Below are positions 46,331-57,500 of a stretch of 64,000 nt of DNA, piece after piece. The stretch's first letter is position 1, and the number at the start of each line of letters is the position of its first letter. Source of the stretch: Chinchilla lanigera. Its lineage: Eukaryota > Chordata > Mammalia > Rodentia > Chinchillidae. The DNA lies in assembly GCF_000276665.1 (NCBI RefSeq), contig NW_004955463.1, positions 12,729,516 through 12,793,515 on the forward strand, written 5' to 3'. The notes beneath the pieces are model-generated. The model did not search any database and was not told the DNA's origin. It saw only the letters and a program-made list of their open reading frames with translations. Made by a program: the position numbers and the translations under genes.

Positions 46331-47149
46331 GTATTTTGAGAGGGAGCTAGAGATACCACATCCATGGTATGTTCTTGCTTAATTTTTGGTTGTTTTTATG
46401 AATCTCTTAATTTATCAATTAAACTTCGTCATAAGTATGAATGTACAGGAAAAACATGGTACACATAAGAGTCAGCCTTATTCATACTTCAGGAATCCTC
46501 TGGGGGTCTTCAAAGGTACAGTACTTCCTGGGAATAAGGTAGAACCCCTCCATGGGTTTTACTGTCTCCATGGCAACACTCCAGTTTTCCCACCTCCCTG
46601 AAGCCTTCAAAATTTCCCTTCCTGCTTAGTAAGTCACCTGTGTTGCAGCCAGCTCAGCTCCAACCTTCCCTGCTTTTGTTAATGTAAGATGTGTGAAATC
46701 CTTCTTAGCAAGCAGCATGTAAAATAGGAAGCCATGGAAGGAGCTTTTGCTTGCTGTCCTCAACATCCAACTGATCCTCAGATACTCCATGCTTTCTTCT
46801 TTTCCACACCACTGGACTTACCCAGAATCTCCTACTGCTCCATCTTGAGTGCTGTTCTAACTTTTTCTCAGCCTCTACCATCTAAGTCTGCACAGTCCTA
46901 CACAGCCCACATGAAAACTTCCCTGCTCACAGCTCTCCCAGCCCCTATCCCGTCCTGGGCAGGACCAAGAGGAACTCCTGAGCACAGTGCCCTAGGACCT
47001 CCAAATTGAATCACACTTGCATTTATCCCTTGTATATTATGCTGGGCTCTCCCTGCATCAAATCTGTATAATTCAGTCCAGTTGTCATGTACACATTGGT
47101 TTTTTCATAGTGTCTGACTTTCTCACCATTTGAAGTATCTTTCCTCCAC
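46331..47149. other. Unique non-coding sequence
   Basis: Nothing recognised. Confidence 0.45.
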
Positions 47150-47430
47150 TTCACTATGAATTTGCCCTCATTCTTTTAGACCCAACACCAACATCACCTC
47201 CTTTGTAAAAACTTCTCTTGCATCAGTCCCACTCCAGTGAATTATTGTGCTTTCCCATATTCCAATAGGCTCTCAGAAGCAGCACCTACCACACTGTGTG
47301 GTTATCTGGCTATGGGACAGCATGCCCCAAGTACCTAGACCTTATGATGGTCTTATTTGACTGCCGTATCTCAATCCCCTGATGTCTGGAATATGAAAAG
47401 CTCACAATAAATGCTTTTTAAAATGAACTA
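47150..47430 (+). mobile_element. L2 LINE 3' end
   Basis: 'cccaacaccaacatcacctcctttgtaaaaacttctcttgcatcag', 'gcagcacctaccacactg', 'tatctcaatcccctgatgtctggaatatg' and 'ctcacaataaatgctttttaaaatgaac' reproduce in order the C-terminal ORF2 and 3' UTR phrases of L2, ending with the aataaatg signal. Orientation is plus. Confidence 0.65.
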
Positions 47431-48659
47431 TCAATGAGATTAACACACCCCAAGCACTATATTTATCCCCACAAGCTGCCCAGATGTCCTCCATCTGCTG
47501 TCATTCCCAAACCCATAAAAGAACTCCACCTGATTCTTGGCTAACACTGCTTCTCCTGCCCTGCACAGGGCTCTCATCAAGTTCAGAGTTGGCTTGAGTC
47601 TAGGAAAATAAATAGGCCTCCCCCTAGACACAACACAGCCAGCTCATTTATATGGAAAGGAGATTCCAGGCCCCCTGGACAATGCAGAAAGAACAGCATG
47701 AAGAGTTCCAACATGAGTCACTGCCTCCCTCTGCCTGGGCCTCTCTTGAATATAGGGCCTTCTGCTCCTTTCACAAAGGTTTATGTTCTGTGTCATTAAG
47801 GTTTTTTGCCAAAACACAACATGTTTCTCTTTAAAGGCCCTTGTTCCCACTCAGAAGTTTCTTAATCAGAAACAGTGACTAACTGTTAAAGTCAAAATAA
47901 AGGAAATAAAATTAAATATCCCAATTGCTTTTTGTTGGTTTCAGCTTTGGTTTCATTTTATTACTTTCTTAACAAGCCTTAAGTCAGGAAGGACTCCCTA
48001 GTGCCCCACTCTCCTTTCTAGTGTGGAGGGACAGCGGCCCAGTGCCCAACATGATGTTTGAGTTACGGTTTCTCCAAACCATGTGCAAACGTGGACCAAT
48101 AGAAATGTAAAGTGCTGACATTTAAAACACCCATGTGTGGCCTGTGGTTGGGGGCCTGCTATGGACTCCCGCCTGCATAGATGGAGGAAGAGGCGTGTGT
48201 GCACACCATGGAATTTGTCCCAGCTGCCATTTCTACTCCTGTCAGTCCATCATAGCAGTCTGCTTCCTTGATCCTGTCATGGAACATCTGAGACAAAGCT
48301 GTTTAGGTAGAGAAAAGTCCAGAAAAGAGAAAGATCCAGAAAAAAGAGAGAATAGTGCAGAGAGAGCAGAGCAATAAGAATTACAGGAACTGTTGTGTAG
48401 GGGCTTGGGAGCTTTGAGTTCACTGTGCACATTGAAGGAAGGAAAGAAGAGAATGAGTCTCAGACAGACCTTCACCCCCACAGGGCTAGAAGATGTTCCA
48501 AACCAACTAGATCTGATCAGGTTAGAGAAAGCAGGAAGCAGGAATGGACAGGGAAGGACAAAGGCCAAAACCCAGCACATTTCGTGGCATGGGCAGACAA
48601 TAAACACTCTATGAAAGACAGTGAAATAATAGTTCTCCCAAGAATAAAATAACCCAGTG
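47431..48659. other. Unique non-coding sequence
   Basis: No repeat recognised. 48300-48370 is very purine-rich. The reverse frame 48242-48607 has no domain signature. Confidence 0.4.
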
Positions 48660-49815
48660 TGTGCACTGTACTTCTAGCGATCACACAAAAAAATCTGAAT
48701 TTATTTCTACCTTTATTTTGGAATAAATCCAAGCTTATAGAAACTGTAAGAATAGTGCAAAGAATCTTCACATATTATTTATTCATATTCACTGATCACT
48801 GGGCAGGGGCAGGGGTGCACCCTGAGCAATACTGGACCACTGAGATCCATTACCACCCCAGATTCATGAAATTTTCATGTTTGTCACATTTGTATTCTCT
48901 ATCTGTACAGGAACAATTTTTTTCTGAGTCATTTGTGAGTAGCTGTTTTTGAATTTGTTTCCTCTTAATTACTTCAATGTGTATTTCCTAACTATAGGGA
49001 TATTCTCTTAGTTATCACATCTGGGAAGCTGAACATTTACACAATACTTCCGTGTAACACAAAGTTCATTTTGACCTTGGTCTGTTGTCTTTAATAATGC
49101 ACCAGGTGGCACTTTCCCCATGCAAATCCTAACCCAGGATCATGTCTTCCAATTCTTATATCACTGTAGCCTGCTTTAATCAGCAATGCTCTTCAGCCTT
49201 TCTTTGTCTTTTCCTGAAATTAACACTGATGAAGAATGCCAGCCAGTCCTTTTAAACAACAACCTTCATTTTGGACTTGCCTGGTGTTTCCACACAACTG
49301 GATTCAGGTGATGCCCTCTTAGCTACATCTATATGAGAGACGCTCTGTTTAACCCAGAGCACCACATCTGGAGGCACGAGAAGTCCATTACCTTTACTGA
49401 TAAATTAATTCTGACCTGTGGCTTCTCTACTGTATGTTACTATTTTTCCTTTTGTAGTTAGTAATTACAGGTAGTACTTTGAGAGCATGTAAATAGCCCG
49501 TTCTTCATCAATCCACACATGGACTTAGCAACCAGTAAATCTGCCTTGCATTCATTTGATTGTAACTTATTACTGTCCTCCCTCATTTTGATGCTCTAGT
49601 TTTCCCAGATTTGGCCAGAAGAACCTCTTCAAGCTGTCCCTAGTCTTTTGGAATGGGTATTTTTTAAAATGCCATTTTCTTTTTCCTTATTTCACAATAT
49701 AGAATGTTCCAGATTCCTCTCCTATCTTGCCCCGTCCATCAATTAGCTCTTCCCTAAGAATTCCTGGTTTAGGTGAGGATCACTACCTAGAAACCAAGAT
49801 CTAGGATGTTTCTGT
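48660..49815 (-). mobile_element. Ancient L1M-type 3' UTR
   Basis: Phrases in order: 'aaactgtaagaatagtgcaaagaatcttcacata', 'acttcaatgtgtatttcctaactatagggatattctctta', 'cctttctttgtcttttcctgaaattaac', 'gacttgcctggtgtttcc', 'atgttactatttttccttttgtagttagtaattac', 'atgtaaatagcccgttcttcatcaa' and 'ctacctagaaaccaagatctagg'. They match the 3' region of old mammalian L1M/L1ME elements. Orientation is inferred from the ORF2 remains further right. A short foreign piece near 48800-48860 may be a SINE remnant. Confidence 0.65.
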
Positions 49816-50324
49816 TGCTGTCTGGAAGTCATTGTTTTATAGGTCAATTGATAGAATCGGTAAACACATATTATTTAAATTATCTGCTTGTATTGCTACA
49901 TAATTTCTGTTGGAAACTCTTTGAGGATATTTCTGAATTTTTTTCTATTTCATATTCGTGTTTTCCAACATCACAATGAGATTCTTAACTCACAAAACAA
50001 ACAAGAACAGTGTTTGTATTCATTCATTTTGTTTTTCTACACAAAAACAATAGTTTTAAAATGGCCAAAAAATGACGAAGAAAAGTTCAAGACGTATTTC
50101 TTTTTTTTTTTTTTTTTTTTTTTCAGATGATGGTACATATAGTCACAGCGCAATATTAACAAGTTACTTGGAATGGTTTTTATTCTTCCCTTTGGTGTGA
50201 TTATAGAATTCCACTGAAATAAAGTCATGTCTATTTCTGTTTCCAAAGAGCTTTAAGAGCTCCCCCAACTTTATTGACTTTTACTTTTTAAATTTGTAGA
50301 AAAATAGTATTATTCCACAAATTT
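49816..50324. other. Old L1-like AT-rich sequence with a T tract
   Basis: Probably a continuation of the ancient L1. It contains an uninterrupted T run at about 50099-50123. Confidence 0.4.
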
Positions 50325-50517
50325 AAAATATATGAAAAGGTGCTGGGCATGGTGGCACACACCTGTAATCCAAGCACTCAGGAGGCTGAGGCAGGAAGAT
50401 CATTGCAAGTTTGAGACCAGCCTGGGCTACAAAGTGAGCTCAAGGCCAGCCTGAATTGCATAGCAAGACCCTGTCTCAAAAGGACATAAAAAAATAAAAT
50501 AAAATATATGAAAAGGT
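50325..50517 (+). mobile_element. B1 SINE with 17-bp target duplication
   Basis: The element is 50342 to about 50500: 'gctgggcatggtggcacac', 'acctgtaatccaagcactcagg', 'ggctgaggcaggaagatc', 'gagaccagcctgggctac', 'aggccagcctgaattgc', 'gaccctgtctcaaaa', then an A-rich tail with aaat interruptions. ccagcctg recurs at 50417 and 50446, a 29-base internal duplication. The A-box and B-box of the 7SL-like RNA polymerase III promoter are present in the head. The target duplication aaaatatatgaaaaggt is perfect at 50325-50341 and 50501-50517, so insertion is relatively recent. Confidence 0.95.
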
Positions 50518-50889
50518 ATACCCAAAAAAGTGATGCAGTACTCCTATCGTGCTCAACCTGTTCCCCTTGGTTCTATCCCTTCTAGATAGAATTAATGTCA
50601 TTAATCTCTGGTTTATACTTTCTGAACAGTGCTTTCTTTAAAACTAGCCAACAAAGTATAAATAATTTCAAAATTAAAACTTTAAAAGGGATATTTGCAT
50701 GGTTTATTTCCCCTTATACCAAAGTAGCATGATATTTTTGCATTCTTTTGCCTTTTCTATTTTTTCACAGAACGAGGTAACAAAATTCATTGCAAGAAAG
50801 ATTATAAAAATCTTTCTAATTCTTTTCTTTTTTAGTTTCTTAGTCCTCAAATGTGTGGATGAATCAGTTTATTCAGCCTATAATTGAGC
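50518..50889 (-). mobile_element. Ancient L1M-type sequence
   Basis: 'atttgcatggtttatttccccttataccaaagtagcatgatatttttgcattcttttgcc' resembles 3' UTR sequence of old L1M elements and links the segment at 48660 with the ORF2 remains at 51240. Confidence 0.4.
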
Positions 50890-51066
50890 ATTTATGGTTT
50901 ATTTGGTTTTGAATATACTGGTGATTGAGCCCAGCGCTTTCACAATGAGCTGTATCCCCAGTCTTCTAAAATTTTTTGAATTTTGAGAAAAGGTCTCACT
51001 AAGTTACTAAGTTGCCCAGGCAGGGCTTAAACTTGCTATCCCAGGATGCAGGGATCATAGATGTTG
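50890..51066 (-). mobile_element. B1-ID composite SINE, old
   Basis: Left part is a reverse ID ('actggtgattgagcccagcgctttcacaatgagctgtatccccag'), right part a reverse B1 without internal duplication ('gagaaaaggtctcactaag', 'agttgcccaggcagggcttaaacttgc', 'cccaggatgcagggatcatag'). The order is the same as in the plus-strand copy at 1116 when read on the reverse strand. It interrupts the ancient L1. Confidence 0.75.
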
Positions 51067-51239
51067 ATTTCTATATTTGAGTATTTATGTACACATTGCA
51101 CTGCCATGACTAACTTTGTGCTAAGCTCTCTCATTGGAGGTGTACTTTCAGGGAAAGTGGTCAGTCACGAGACAAGCACACTTAGAGTGGAGCTGGGTAT
51201 TTTATTTGGTGGTCTCATTTTCATTCACCCACCAATCTG
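51067..51239. other. Short segment between SINE and L1 ORF2 remains
   Basis: About 170 bases, not assigned. Probably decayed L1. Confidence 0.3.
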
Positions 51240-52440
51240 TCTGTCTCCTCTCCAACAGCCTCACTGACAGGGTACATCAGCATATTTTCCTGAACTTTTA
51301 TGAATGAACTTGAACATTTCTTTCATATGTTTCAATTGTATGTATTACTTTTTATGCAATGTTTTTCTATAGGATTTTTGTTGTTTTACTTTCACTTTTA
51401 AGAGTTCCTTGTATATGTGTCTATTACTTGCTGTATAAGTGCTCCAAAACATTTCTGCAAACCTGTTGTTCATCTTTTGATTTCACTCATGGTGTTTCTG
51501 TCATGCATGTTTTTAGGGAGCCTGGTAATTAAACCCAGACAGTTACACACACTTGGTAAGTACTGTATCATTGAGCTATATACTCCTAGCCTACCATTTT
51601 TTAATGTATCAATTTTTTGGCATCTTGATTTTGAATTATAATTATAAGACTTTCACTACAACCAAATAAGAGCTTAATTCTTTTATTTAAAAGTACCTAT
51701 GCAATTTAACTTGTATATTTTTGTTACTGATTCATTTGAAGTTATTTTAATGTATGTTGTGAGCAATTAATTAATGTCATCCTTGTCTAAATGGCTACCC
51801 AATTCTCTCAGCATCAGTTATTGAAATGTCCTTGTCAGCCACCATGATAGATATGCAAACTTTGTCCTACATTAGTCATGCACTGGACAACAATTTCTCA
51901 ATCAATGACACACTGTATAGAAAAGAATCATTCCATAAGATTATAACACCTAGTAATGTCATAGGCATCTTAGTTTGTGTAAGTACTCTATCACCTTTGC
52001 CCAACAAAATCACCAAGTAAATTTTTCAGAATGTATCCTTGTTGCTAAACCATGTTTGTACTAAATTTCCAAGTGTGCTGTTTTTTTCTTTCTTTTTCAT
52101 TACTTTTTTCTTTATGTCTATTCACATGCTAGTGTAATAATATATTAATTACAGAGATTTTGCATTATTTTTCAATTTCTGGATGGTTAGTCATCCTCAC
52201 AGATATTCTTTGGATTGTTTTCCTAATGATTCTTGTGCACATATTTTCCATAAGAACTTCACTATTAGCTTTCTAGCTCCTGAAAAAATAGTGTATTGAT
52301 ATTTTTCTTGCTTGAGCTATCATCTTGATGATATTGAGCTATTTCACGCAAAAACAAAGAATATCTTTCCATTTCTTTAAGTCTAGATTTTTGTTGTTTA
52401 TGTCAAATGTTTTGCTCTTTATACCCTCTTTTGACCCTTA
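51240..52440 (-). pseudogene. Ancient L1M ORF2 remains
   Basis: On the reverse strand, phrases of the ORF2 C-terminal half occur in order: 'aacttgaacatttctttcatatg', 'ttttaagagttccttgtatatgtg', 'tgttgttcatcttttgatttcactcatgg', 'taatgtatgttgtgagc', 'aaatggctacccaattctctcagcatcagttattgaaatg' and 'agaatatctttccatttctttaagtc'. The reading frame is destroyed throughout, and an ID fragment is inserted at 51511. With the 3' UTR at 48660 it forms one very old reverse-strand L1 broken by younger SINEs. Confidence 0.65.
51511..51592 (-). mobile_element. ID-type SINE fragment
   Basis: 'cctggtaattaaacccagacagttacacacacttggtaagtactgtatcattgagctatatactcctag' is a reverse ID head (B-box side first, A-box side last). 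It splits the ancient L1 ORF2. Confidence 0.65.
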
Positions 52441-53084
52441 TTTTAAACCAAAATGATCCAAAACATCTGTAATGCTTGGGGAATTATAAGCCAAACACCC
52501 TTACAGCCACAGCAAAAAATAGAATGCTGCCAACCTCAGCAAAACCTGTCCATGTGTTCCACCCCAACCCCTTCCCTCCCTCCCTCCCTTCAGAAGCAGC
52601 CACTATTTTTAAATCTGTACCAAATGCAAAGTACACTAACCCATTCCTTTTCTTTATGCTGAAATACTGTATGACCAACCTTCACATTACATTTTAGCCT
52701 CGCCAAGTTCCATTGTACCTTCAGGTTTCCTCTCTGACACCTCCTTTCCTGCACAGTTCATCTGCTCAGAACCTGGGCAGCTAGATCTGTAGGCCTTTCA
52801 TAGGCTAAGTTTTGCCAACTGTAAACTCAGAAAAAGTCTCATGATATTCCTACTGGTGATTTGTATTTCCTATAAATTTGAAGTTGGGCCCTGAAGATTA
52901 ATCAGACTGAGGTTTTGATCCTTTTGGCAAGATTACAGTTGATGTTGCATTATTTCATTAGGGAGCAGAGAATGTAAAGTGCTCACTTTTTTATATTAAC
53001 AGTCATTGATGTTTAATGCCACCCTCTTTGCTCAACATCACTGTGATCATTTGGAGAGTCTGAAATTTGTTCTCTAGTGCTACA
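52441..53084. other. Non-coding sequence with a short (CCCT)n run
   Basis: Nothing recognised except (ccct)n at about 52571-52590 and a T-rich stretch. Confidence 0.45.
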
Positions 53085-53398
53085 GTTTGGGAATAGTTTC
53101 AGCATCCCCTGAGGCTTCCTGTGTTGAAATTTAATCCCCATCATGAGGAATTAAGCAGATGGAAACTGAATCTGACCATGCGGTTTAGAGGCGGGGCCTT
53201 CAGGAAATGTTTAGATTAGATTAGGGCACTAGGGTAAAGCCCATGATTGAATCCTGGTGGTATCATAAGCAGAGGGAGAGACACATAAGCATGTATACAC
53301 CCTGTCTCTTTCCACCTTGGGCTTTGGCCACAAGAAACCATCACCAAATAAGGCCTCCACACTTTGTGCATTCAGAACCATGACCCTGAGTGAATCTT
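53085..53398 (+). mobile_element. Solo MaLR LTR
   Basis: 'ctacagtttgggaatagtttc', 'gtgttgaaatttaatccccatc', 'tttagaggcggggccttcagg', 'cttccaccttgggctttggccac', 'caaataaggcctccac' and 'gaaccatgaccctgagtgaatc' follow MaLR LTR order in the plus orientation. Confidence 0.7.
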
Positions 53399-53404
53399 TT
53401 TTCT

Positions 53405-53415
53405 TTTTCTTTCTT

Positions 53416-53446
<31 letters not shown>

Positions 53447-54135
53447 TTGTTTTGCCTTTAATTTTTTTTACTTCATAGAAAAAAAAGTAAAACAAAGTTT
53501 CAAAACAAAATAATAGGATAAGACCAAAAGTCAATACATGGGGTATTATCTCTAAAGAGTATTATCTTTAAAGTAGTCACACAGAGTGTGCACACAAAAT
53601 TCTCCAGTTGTTTAGTACAACCCTTCCTTCTCCATGAGCTGAGAGACACTAGTAGTATAAGTAACTTGCATTTTTTTCCCTCTTCCCTTCTTTCCTTGAC
53701 CCTGTCTCCCATCCTAGTTCCTTTTTCCTTTTGAGCAATTTCTTCGTATTTCACAATATCTACTGTACCTTTTAGACCTGATTTACTCTTTCAATTTCTC
53801 ACACCAGAGAGACAATATGATGTTTACACATGTGAGTCTCATTTAATTCACTTATGAGTATGGTCTCAAGTTGCATCCATTTTACTATAAAGTCTCAAGT
53901 TTATCCTTCTTTATGGCTGAGTAATACTTCATTGTATAAAAAATCCACATCTTTTTTCTCTATTGCTGTGTTGATGGGCATTTGGGTTTTTTCCAAGACT
54001 TAGCTATTATAAATTGTGCTGCTGTAAACATGGGTGGACATATATCACTGTGATGTGATGCTTTTAATTCTTCTGGGAAGTTATCCAGTAAGGGAATAGA
54101 TGGGTCAAATGGGACATCTAACCCTAGTTTTGGAT
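53405..54135 (-). mobile_element. 5'-truncated L1 3' end
   Basis: On the reverse strand it begins inside the ORF2 C-terminus (near 54135) and its ORF2 ends H-H-I-V-S-L-V with a stop at about 53799, then the 3' UTR with a purine-rich tract (53650-53760 read in reverse) and a tail of (ATAA)n at 53415-53450. The corresponding part of the neighbouring L1 is at 54190-54890, so this is a separate copy in the same orientation. Confidence 0.88.
53416..53449. repeat. (TTTA)n tract
   Basis: About eight ttta units. Read in reverse it is the expanded tail of the L1 3' end at 53405-54135. Confidence 0.93.
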
Positions 54136-54567
54136 GCTCACTCTTGCACCTTCTACTCAGTTTAGTATTAGAACGTTTAAGAACAGCATGTATTTTACTA
54201 TTTTATTTTAAAGGAAAAAAATACACAATAAAAACAATGGTATAATATTTCAAAGCAAGATTGTAGGAGAGTATCAATGGATAATACATTATGTATTGTT
54301 ATCCTCAAAGTAATTGCTCATATTACAACATATAAGCATGAAAAACTGATCGAACAGCATAGGCATAAATCATTCTTTTCAATGAACTAATAGCAATCAG
54401 TAGTAGAGCTATCTTGTGTGTGTGTATTTATATATTTATTTTTCCTTTTCCCCTTCTTTTTTTTCCTCCTTTCCCCCATTACAGTTTTTCTTTCCTTTTG
54501 AGCAGTTTTTTTCCCCATTGCACAATATCTACTGTAAATTTTGAGCCTTATTTACTCTTTCAGCTTC

Positions 54568-57500
54568 TTATACTAGGGAGACAATATGATATTTACACAT
54601 GCAAAACTGATTTATTTCACTTATGGGCTCAAGTTGCATCAATTTCCCTCTAAATGTCTCAAGTTTATCCTTCTTTATACCTGAATGGTACTTCAGTGTA
54701 TAAAAATAACACATATCTTTTATCCATTCCTTGGCTGATAGGCATTTGCATTGTCTCAAAGATTTAGCTATGACAAATTGTGCTGCTGTAAACAGGGGTA
54801 CACATATATCAATGTGGTATGATGTTTTTAATTTTTCTGCAAAGATACCCAGATGGGGAATAGCTGAGTAATGGGACCTCTAATCTTAGTTTTTTGAGAA
54901 ATCTCCACACTGATTTCCAAAGTGGTTGCACAGTTTACATTGCCATCAACAGTGGAGGAGGGTTCCTTTTTCCCCACAACCTCTTCAACACTTTTTTTTT
55001 TTGGTTGATTTCTTGATGATAGCCATTCTTACTGGGGTGAGATGGAAGCTTAGTGTTGTTTTAATTTGCATCTCTCAAATGACTAATGATGTAGAACATT
55101 TTTTCATGTATTTATTTACCATTTGTATTTCTTCATCTGAGAAATGTGTGTTCATCTCAGATGCCCATTGCTGGATTGAGTCTTTGAATTTCAAGGGTCT
55201 GATTTTTTTCAATTTGTTGTATATTCTAGATATAAATCCTTCGACTGAGGGACAGTTAACTAAAATTTTTTCCCATGCTGTGGGTTGTCTTTTCATTCTG
55301 TTGGTGATTTCTTTAGATGTGCAGAAGCTTTTTAATAAGATTAGATTCAAGTTGTTGATTCTCTGAGGTTTGGGTTTTGTTCATGAAGTCTCTGCCTACC
55401 CCTATGTATTCAAAATTCCTACCTACTTTCTCCCCTAGTAGATTTAGTGTTTCTGTTTTAATATCTAGATCTTTCATCCATTTTGACTTTAGTTTACTGC
55501 ATGGTGATAAAGAAGGGTCTAGATTTAGGTTTCAGCATGTAGACAGTGTTTCCAGCATCATTTAGTAAAGAGGCTTTCTTCCAGTGAACATGTTTGGCCC
55601 CTTTTTCAAAGATAAGGAGTTTAAGTGTGTTTGTAGTTGTGTATGCATCATCTAATCTGTTCCACTGGTTCTCAGGTCTGTTTCATTGCCAGTACCATGC
55701 TGATTTTATTACAGTAGCTTTGTAGTATAATTTCAAATCAGGAATTATGATGCCTCCCGCCTTGCTTTTGTTGTTCAGGATTGCCTTTCCAATTCTAGTT
55801 CTCTTCTGCTTCCAGATGAATCTTAGGATTATTTTCTCTGGTTCTAAGAAGTATGTTAATGATATTTTGATTGGGATTGCATTAAATCTGCGGAACAATT
55901 TTGGGGGGTATGGCCATTTTCACTATGTTGATTCCTCCTATCCATGAGCAAAGGATATCTTTCCATTTTCTGATATCCTCTTGGATCTCCTTTTTCAGAG
56001 TACTAATTTTCAATATGTAGATCCATTACTTCCTTTGTTAGTTTGATTCCTAAGTATTTCATTTTTTTGGATGCTATTGTGAAGGGTGTGGTTTCCCTAT
56101 TTCTCTCTCAATGAGTTTGTTGTTTGTATACAAGAATGCTACCGATTTTTGAATATTGACTTTGCATCCAGCCATGTAACTAAATTTTGTTATTAAGTCT
56201 ATGAGTCTTTTGGTGGAGTCTGGGGGGTCTTCTATATAGAGTATCATGTCATCTGTGTATAATCATAATTTAACTTATTCCTTTCCTATTCTTATTCCTT
56301 TTACTTCTCTCTCTTGTCTAATTGTTCTGGCTAATGTTTCCAGAACTGTATATTGAGTAGAAGTGGTGACAGTGGACACCCTTTTCTTGTTCCTGATTTT
56401 AGAGTGAAAGCTTTCAGTTTTTGCCCATTTAGTACGACATTGGCCATTGGTTTGTCACAGATGGTTTTTATCAGATTTAGATAAAAATCATCTATTTCAA
56501 TTTTCTGTAGGGTATAACAAGTGTTGGACTTTATCATAAGCTTTTTCTACATCCATTGAGATGAGCATGTGATTTTTATCTTTGGCTCTGTTCATATAGT
56601 GTATTACATTTGTTGATTTGCATATGTTGAACCATCCCTGGATTCCTGAGATAAATTAAACCTGGTCATGGTGTAAAATCTTCTTACTGAATTCTGTTTG
56701 CTAGTATCTTATTGAAGATTTTTACATCTATGTTCATGGTAGAGATTGGCCTGAAGTTCTCTTTTTTGGTTGGGTCTTTCTTTGGTTTTGGTATTAAGGT
56801 AATACCTACTTTGAAAATCTTTACTCTCATAGGGTGGAAAACACAGAAGTAATGGATAGATTCCTAGATACATATGAATCACCAAAGCTGAATCAAGAAG
56901 ATGTAAAAATTCTCACTACCATGATATCACTAATATTTGCCTCCAGGAATGAGTTAGGGAGAATTGCTTCCCTTTCAATTTCATTAAAGAGTTTGAAGAG
57001 TATTGGCATAAAATGTTCTCTAAATTTCTTGTAGCATTCAACAGTGACTCCATCAGGACGTGGGATTTTTTATTGGTAAGTTTTTAATTACATTTTTGAT
57101 ATCATTAACTGATATTAGGTTAGTGAGAATTTTTATATCATCTTTATTCAGCTTTGGTAATCCATATGTATCTAGGAATCTGTCCATTACTTCTGTGTTT
57201 TCCATCCTATGACAGTAAAGGTTTTCAAAGTAGGTATTGATGGTCTTCTGAATTTCCACAGTATTTGTAGTGATTTCATTGGTATCATTCCACTATTTGA
57301 CTCTTTTCTTTCTTTTTTTGCTAAAGTTGTCTAAGGCTTTATTAATTTTATTTATTCTTTCAAAGAACCAACTCTTCTATTCATTAATTCTTTGTATTTT
57401 GCTCTTGGTCTCCATTGTATTAATTTCTGTTCTGATCTTTATAATTTCCTCCCTTCTATGGGCTTTGAGTTTGTCTTACTCTTCTTTTTCTAGAAGCTTG

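Noticed and set aside
48242..48607. 121-codon reverse frame
   Set aside because: Arises from a purine-rich plus strand; Ser/Leu/Phe-rich composition without domain.
50099..50123. Poly(T) as the tail of a reverse-strand retroposed gene
   Set aside because: The sequence to its right resembles old L1, and no target duplication or gene similarity was seen.
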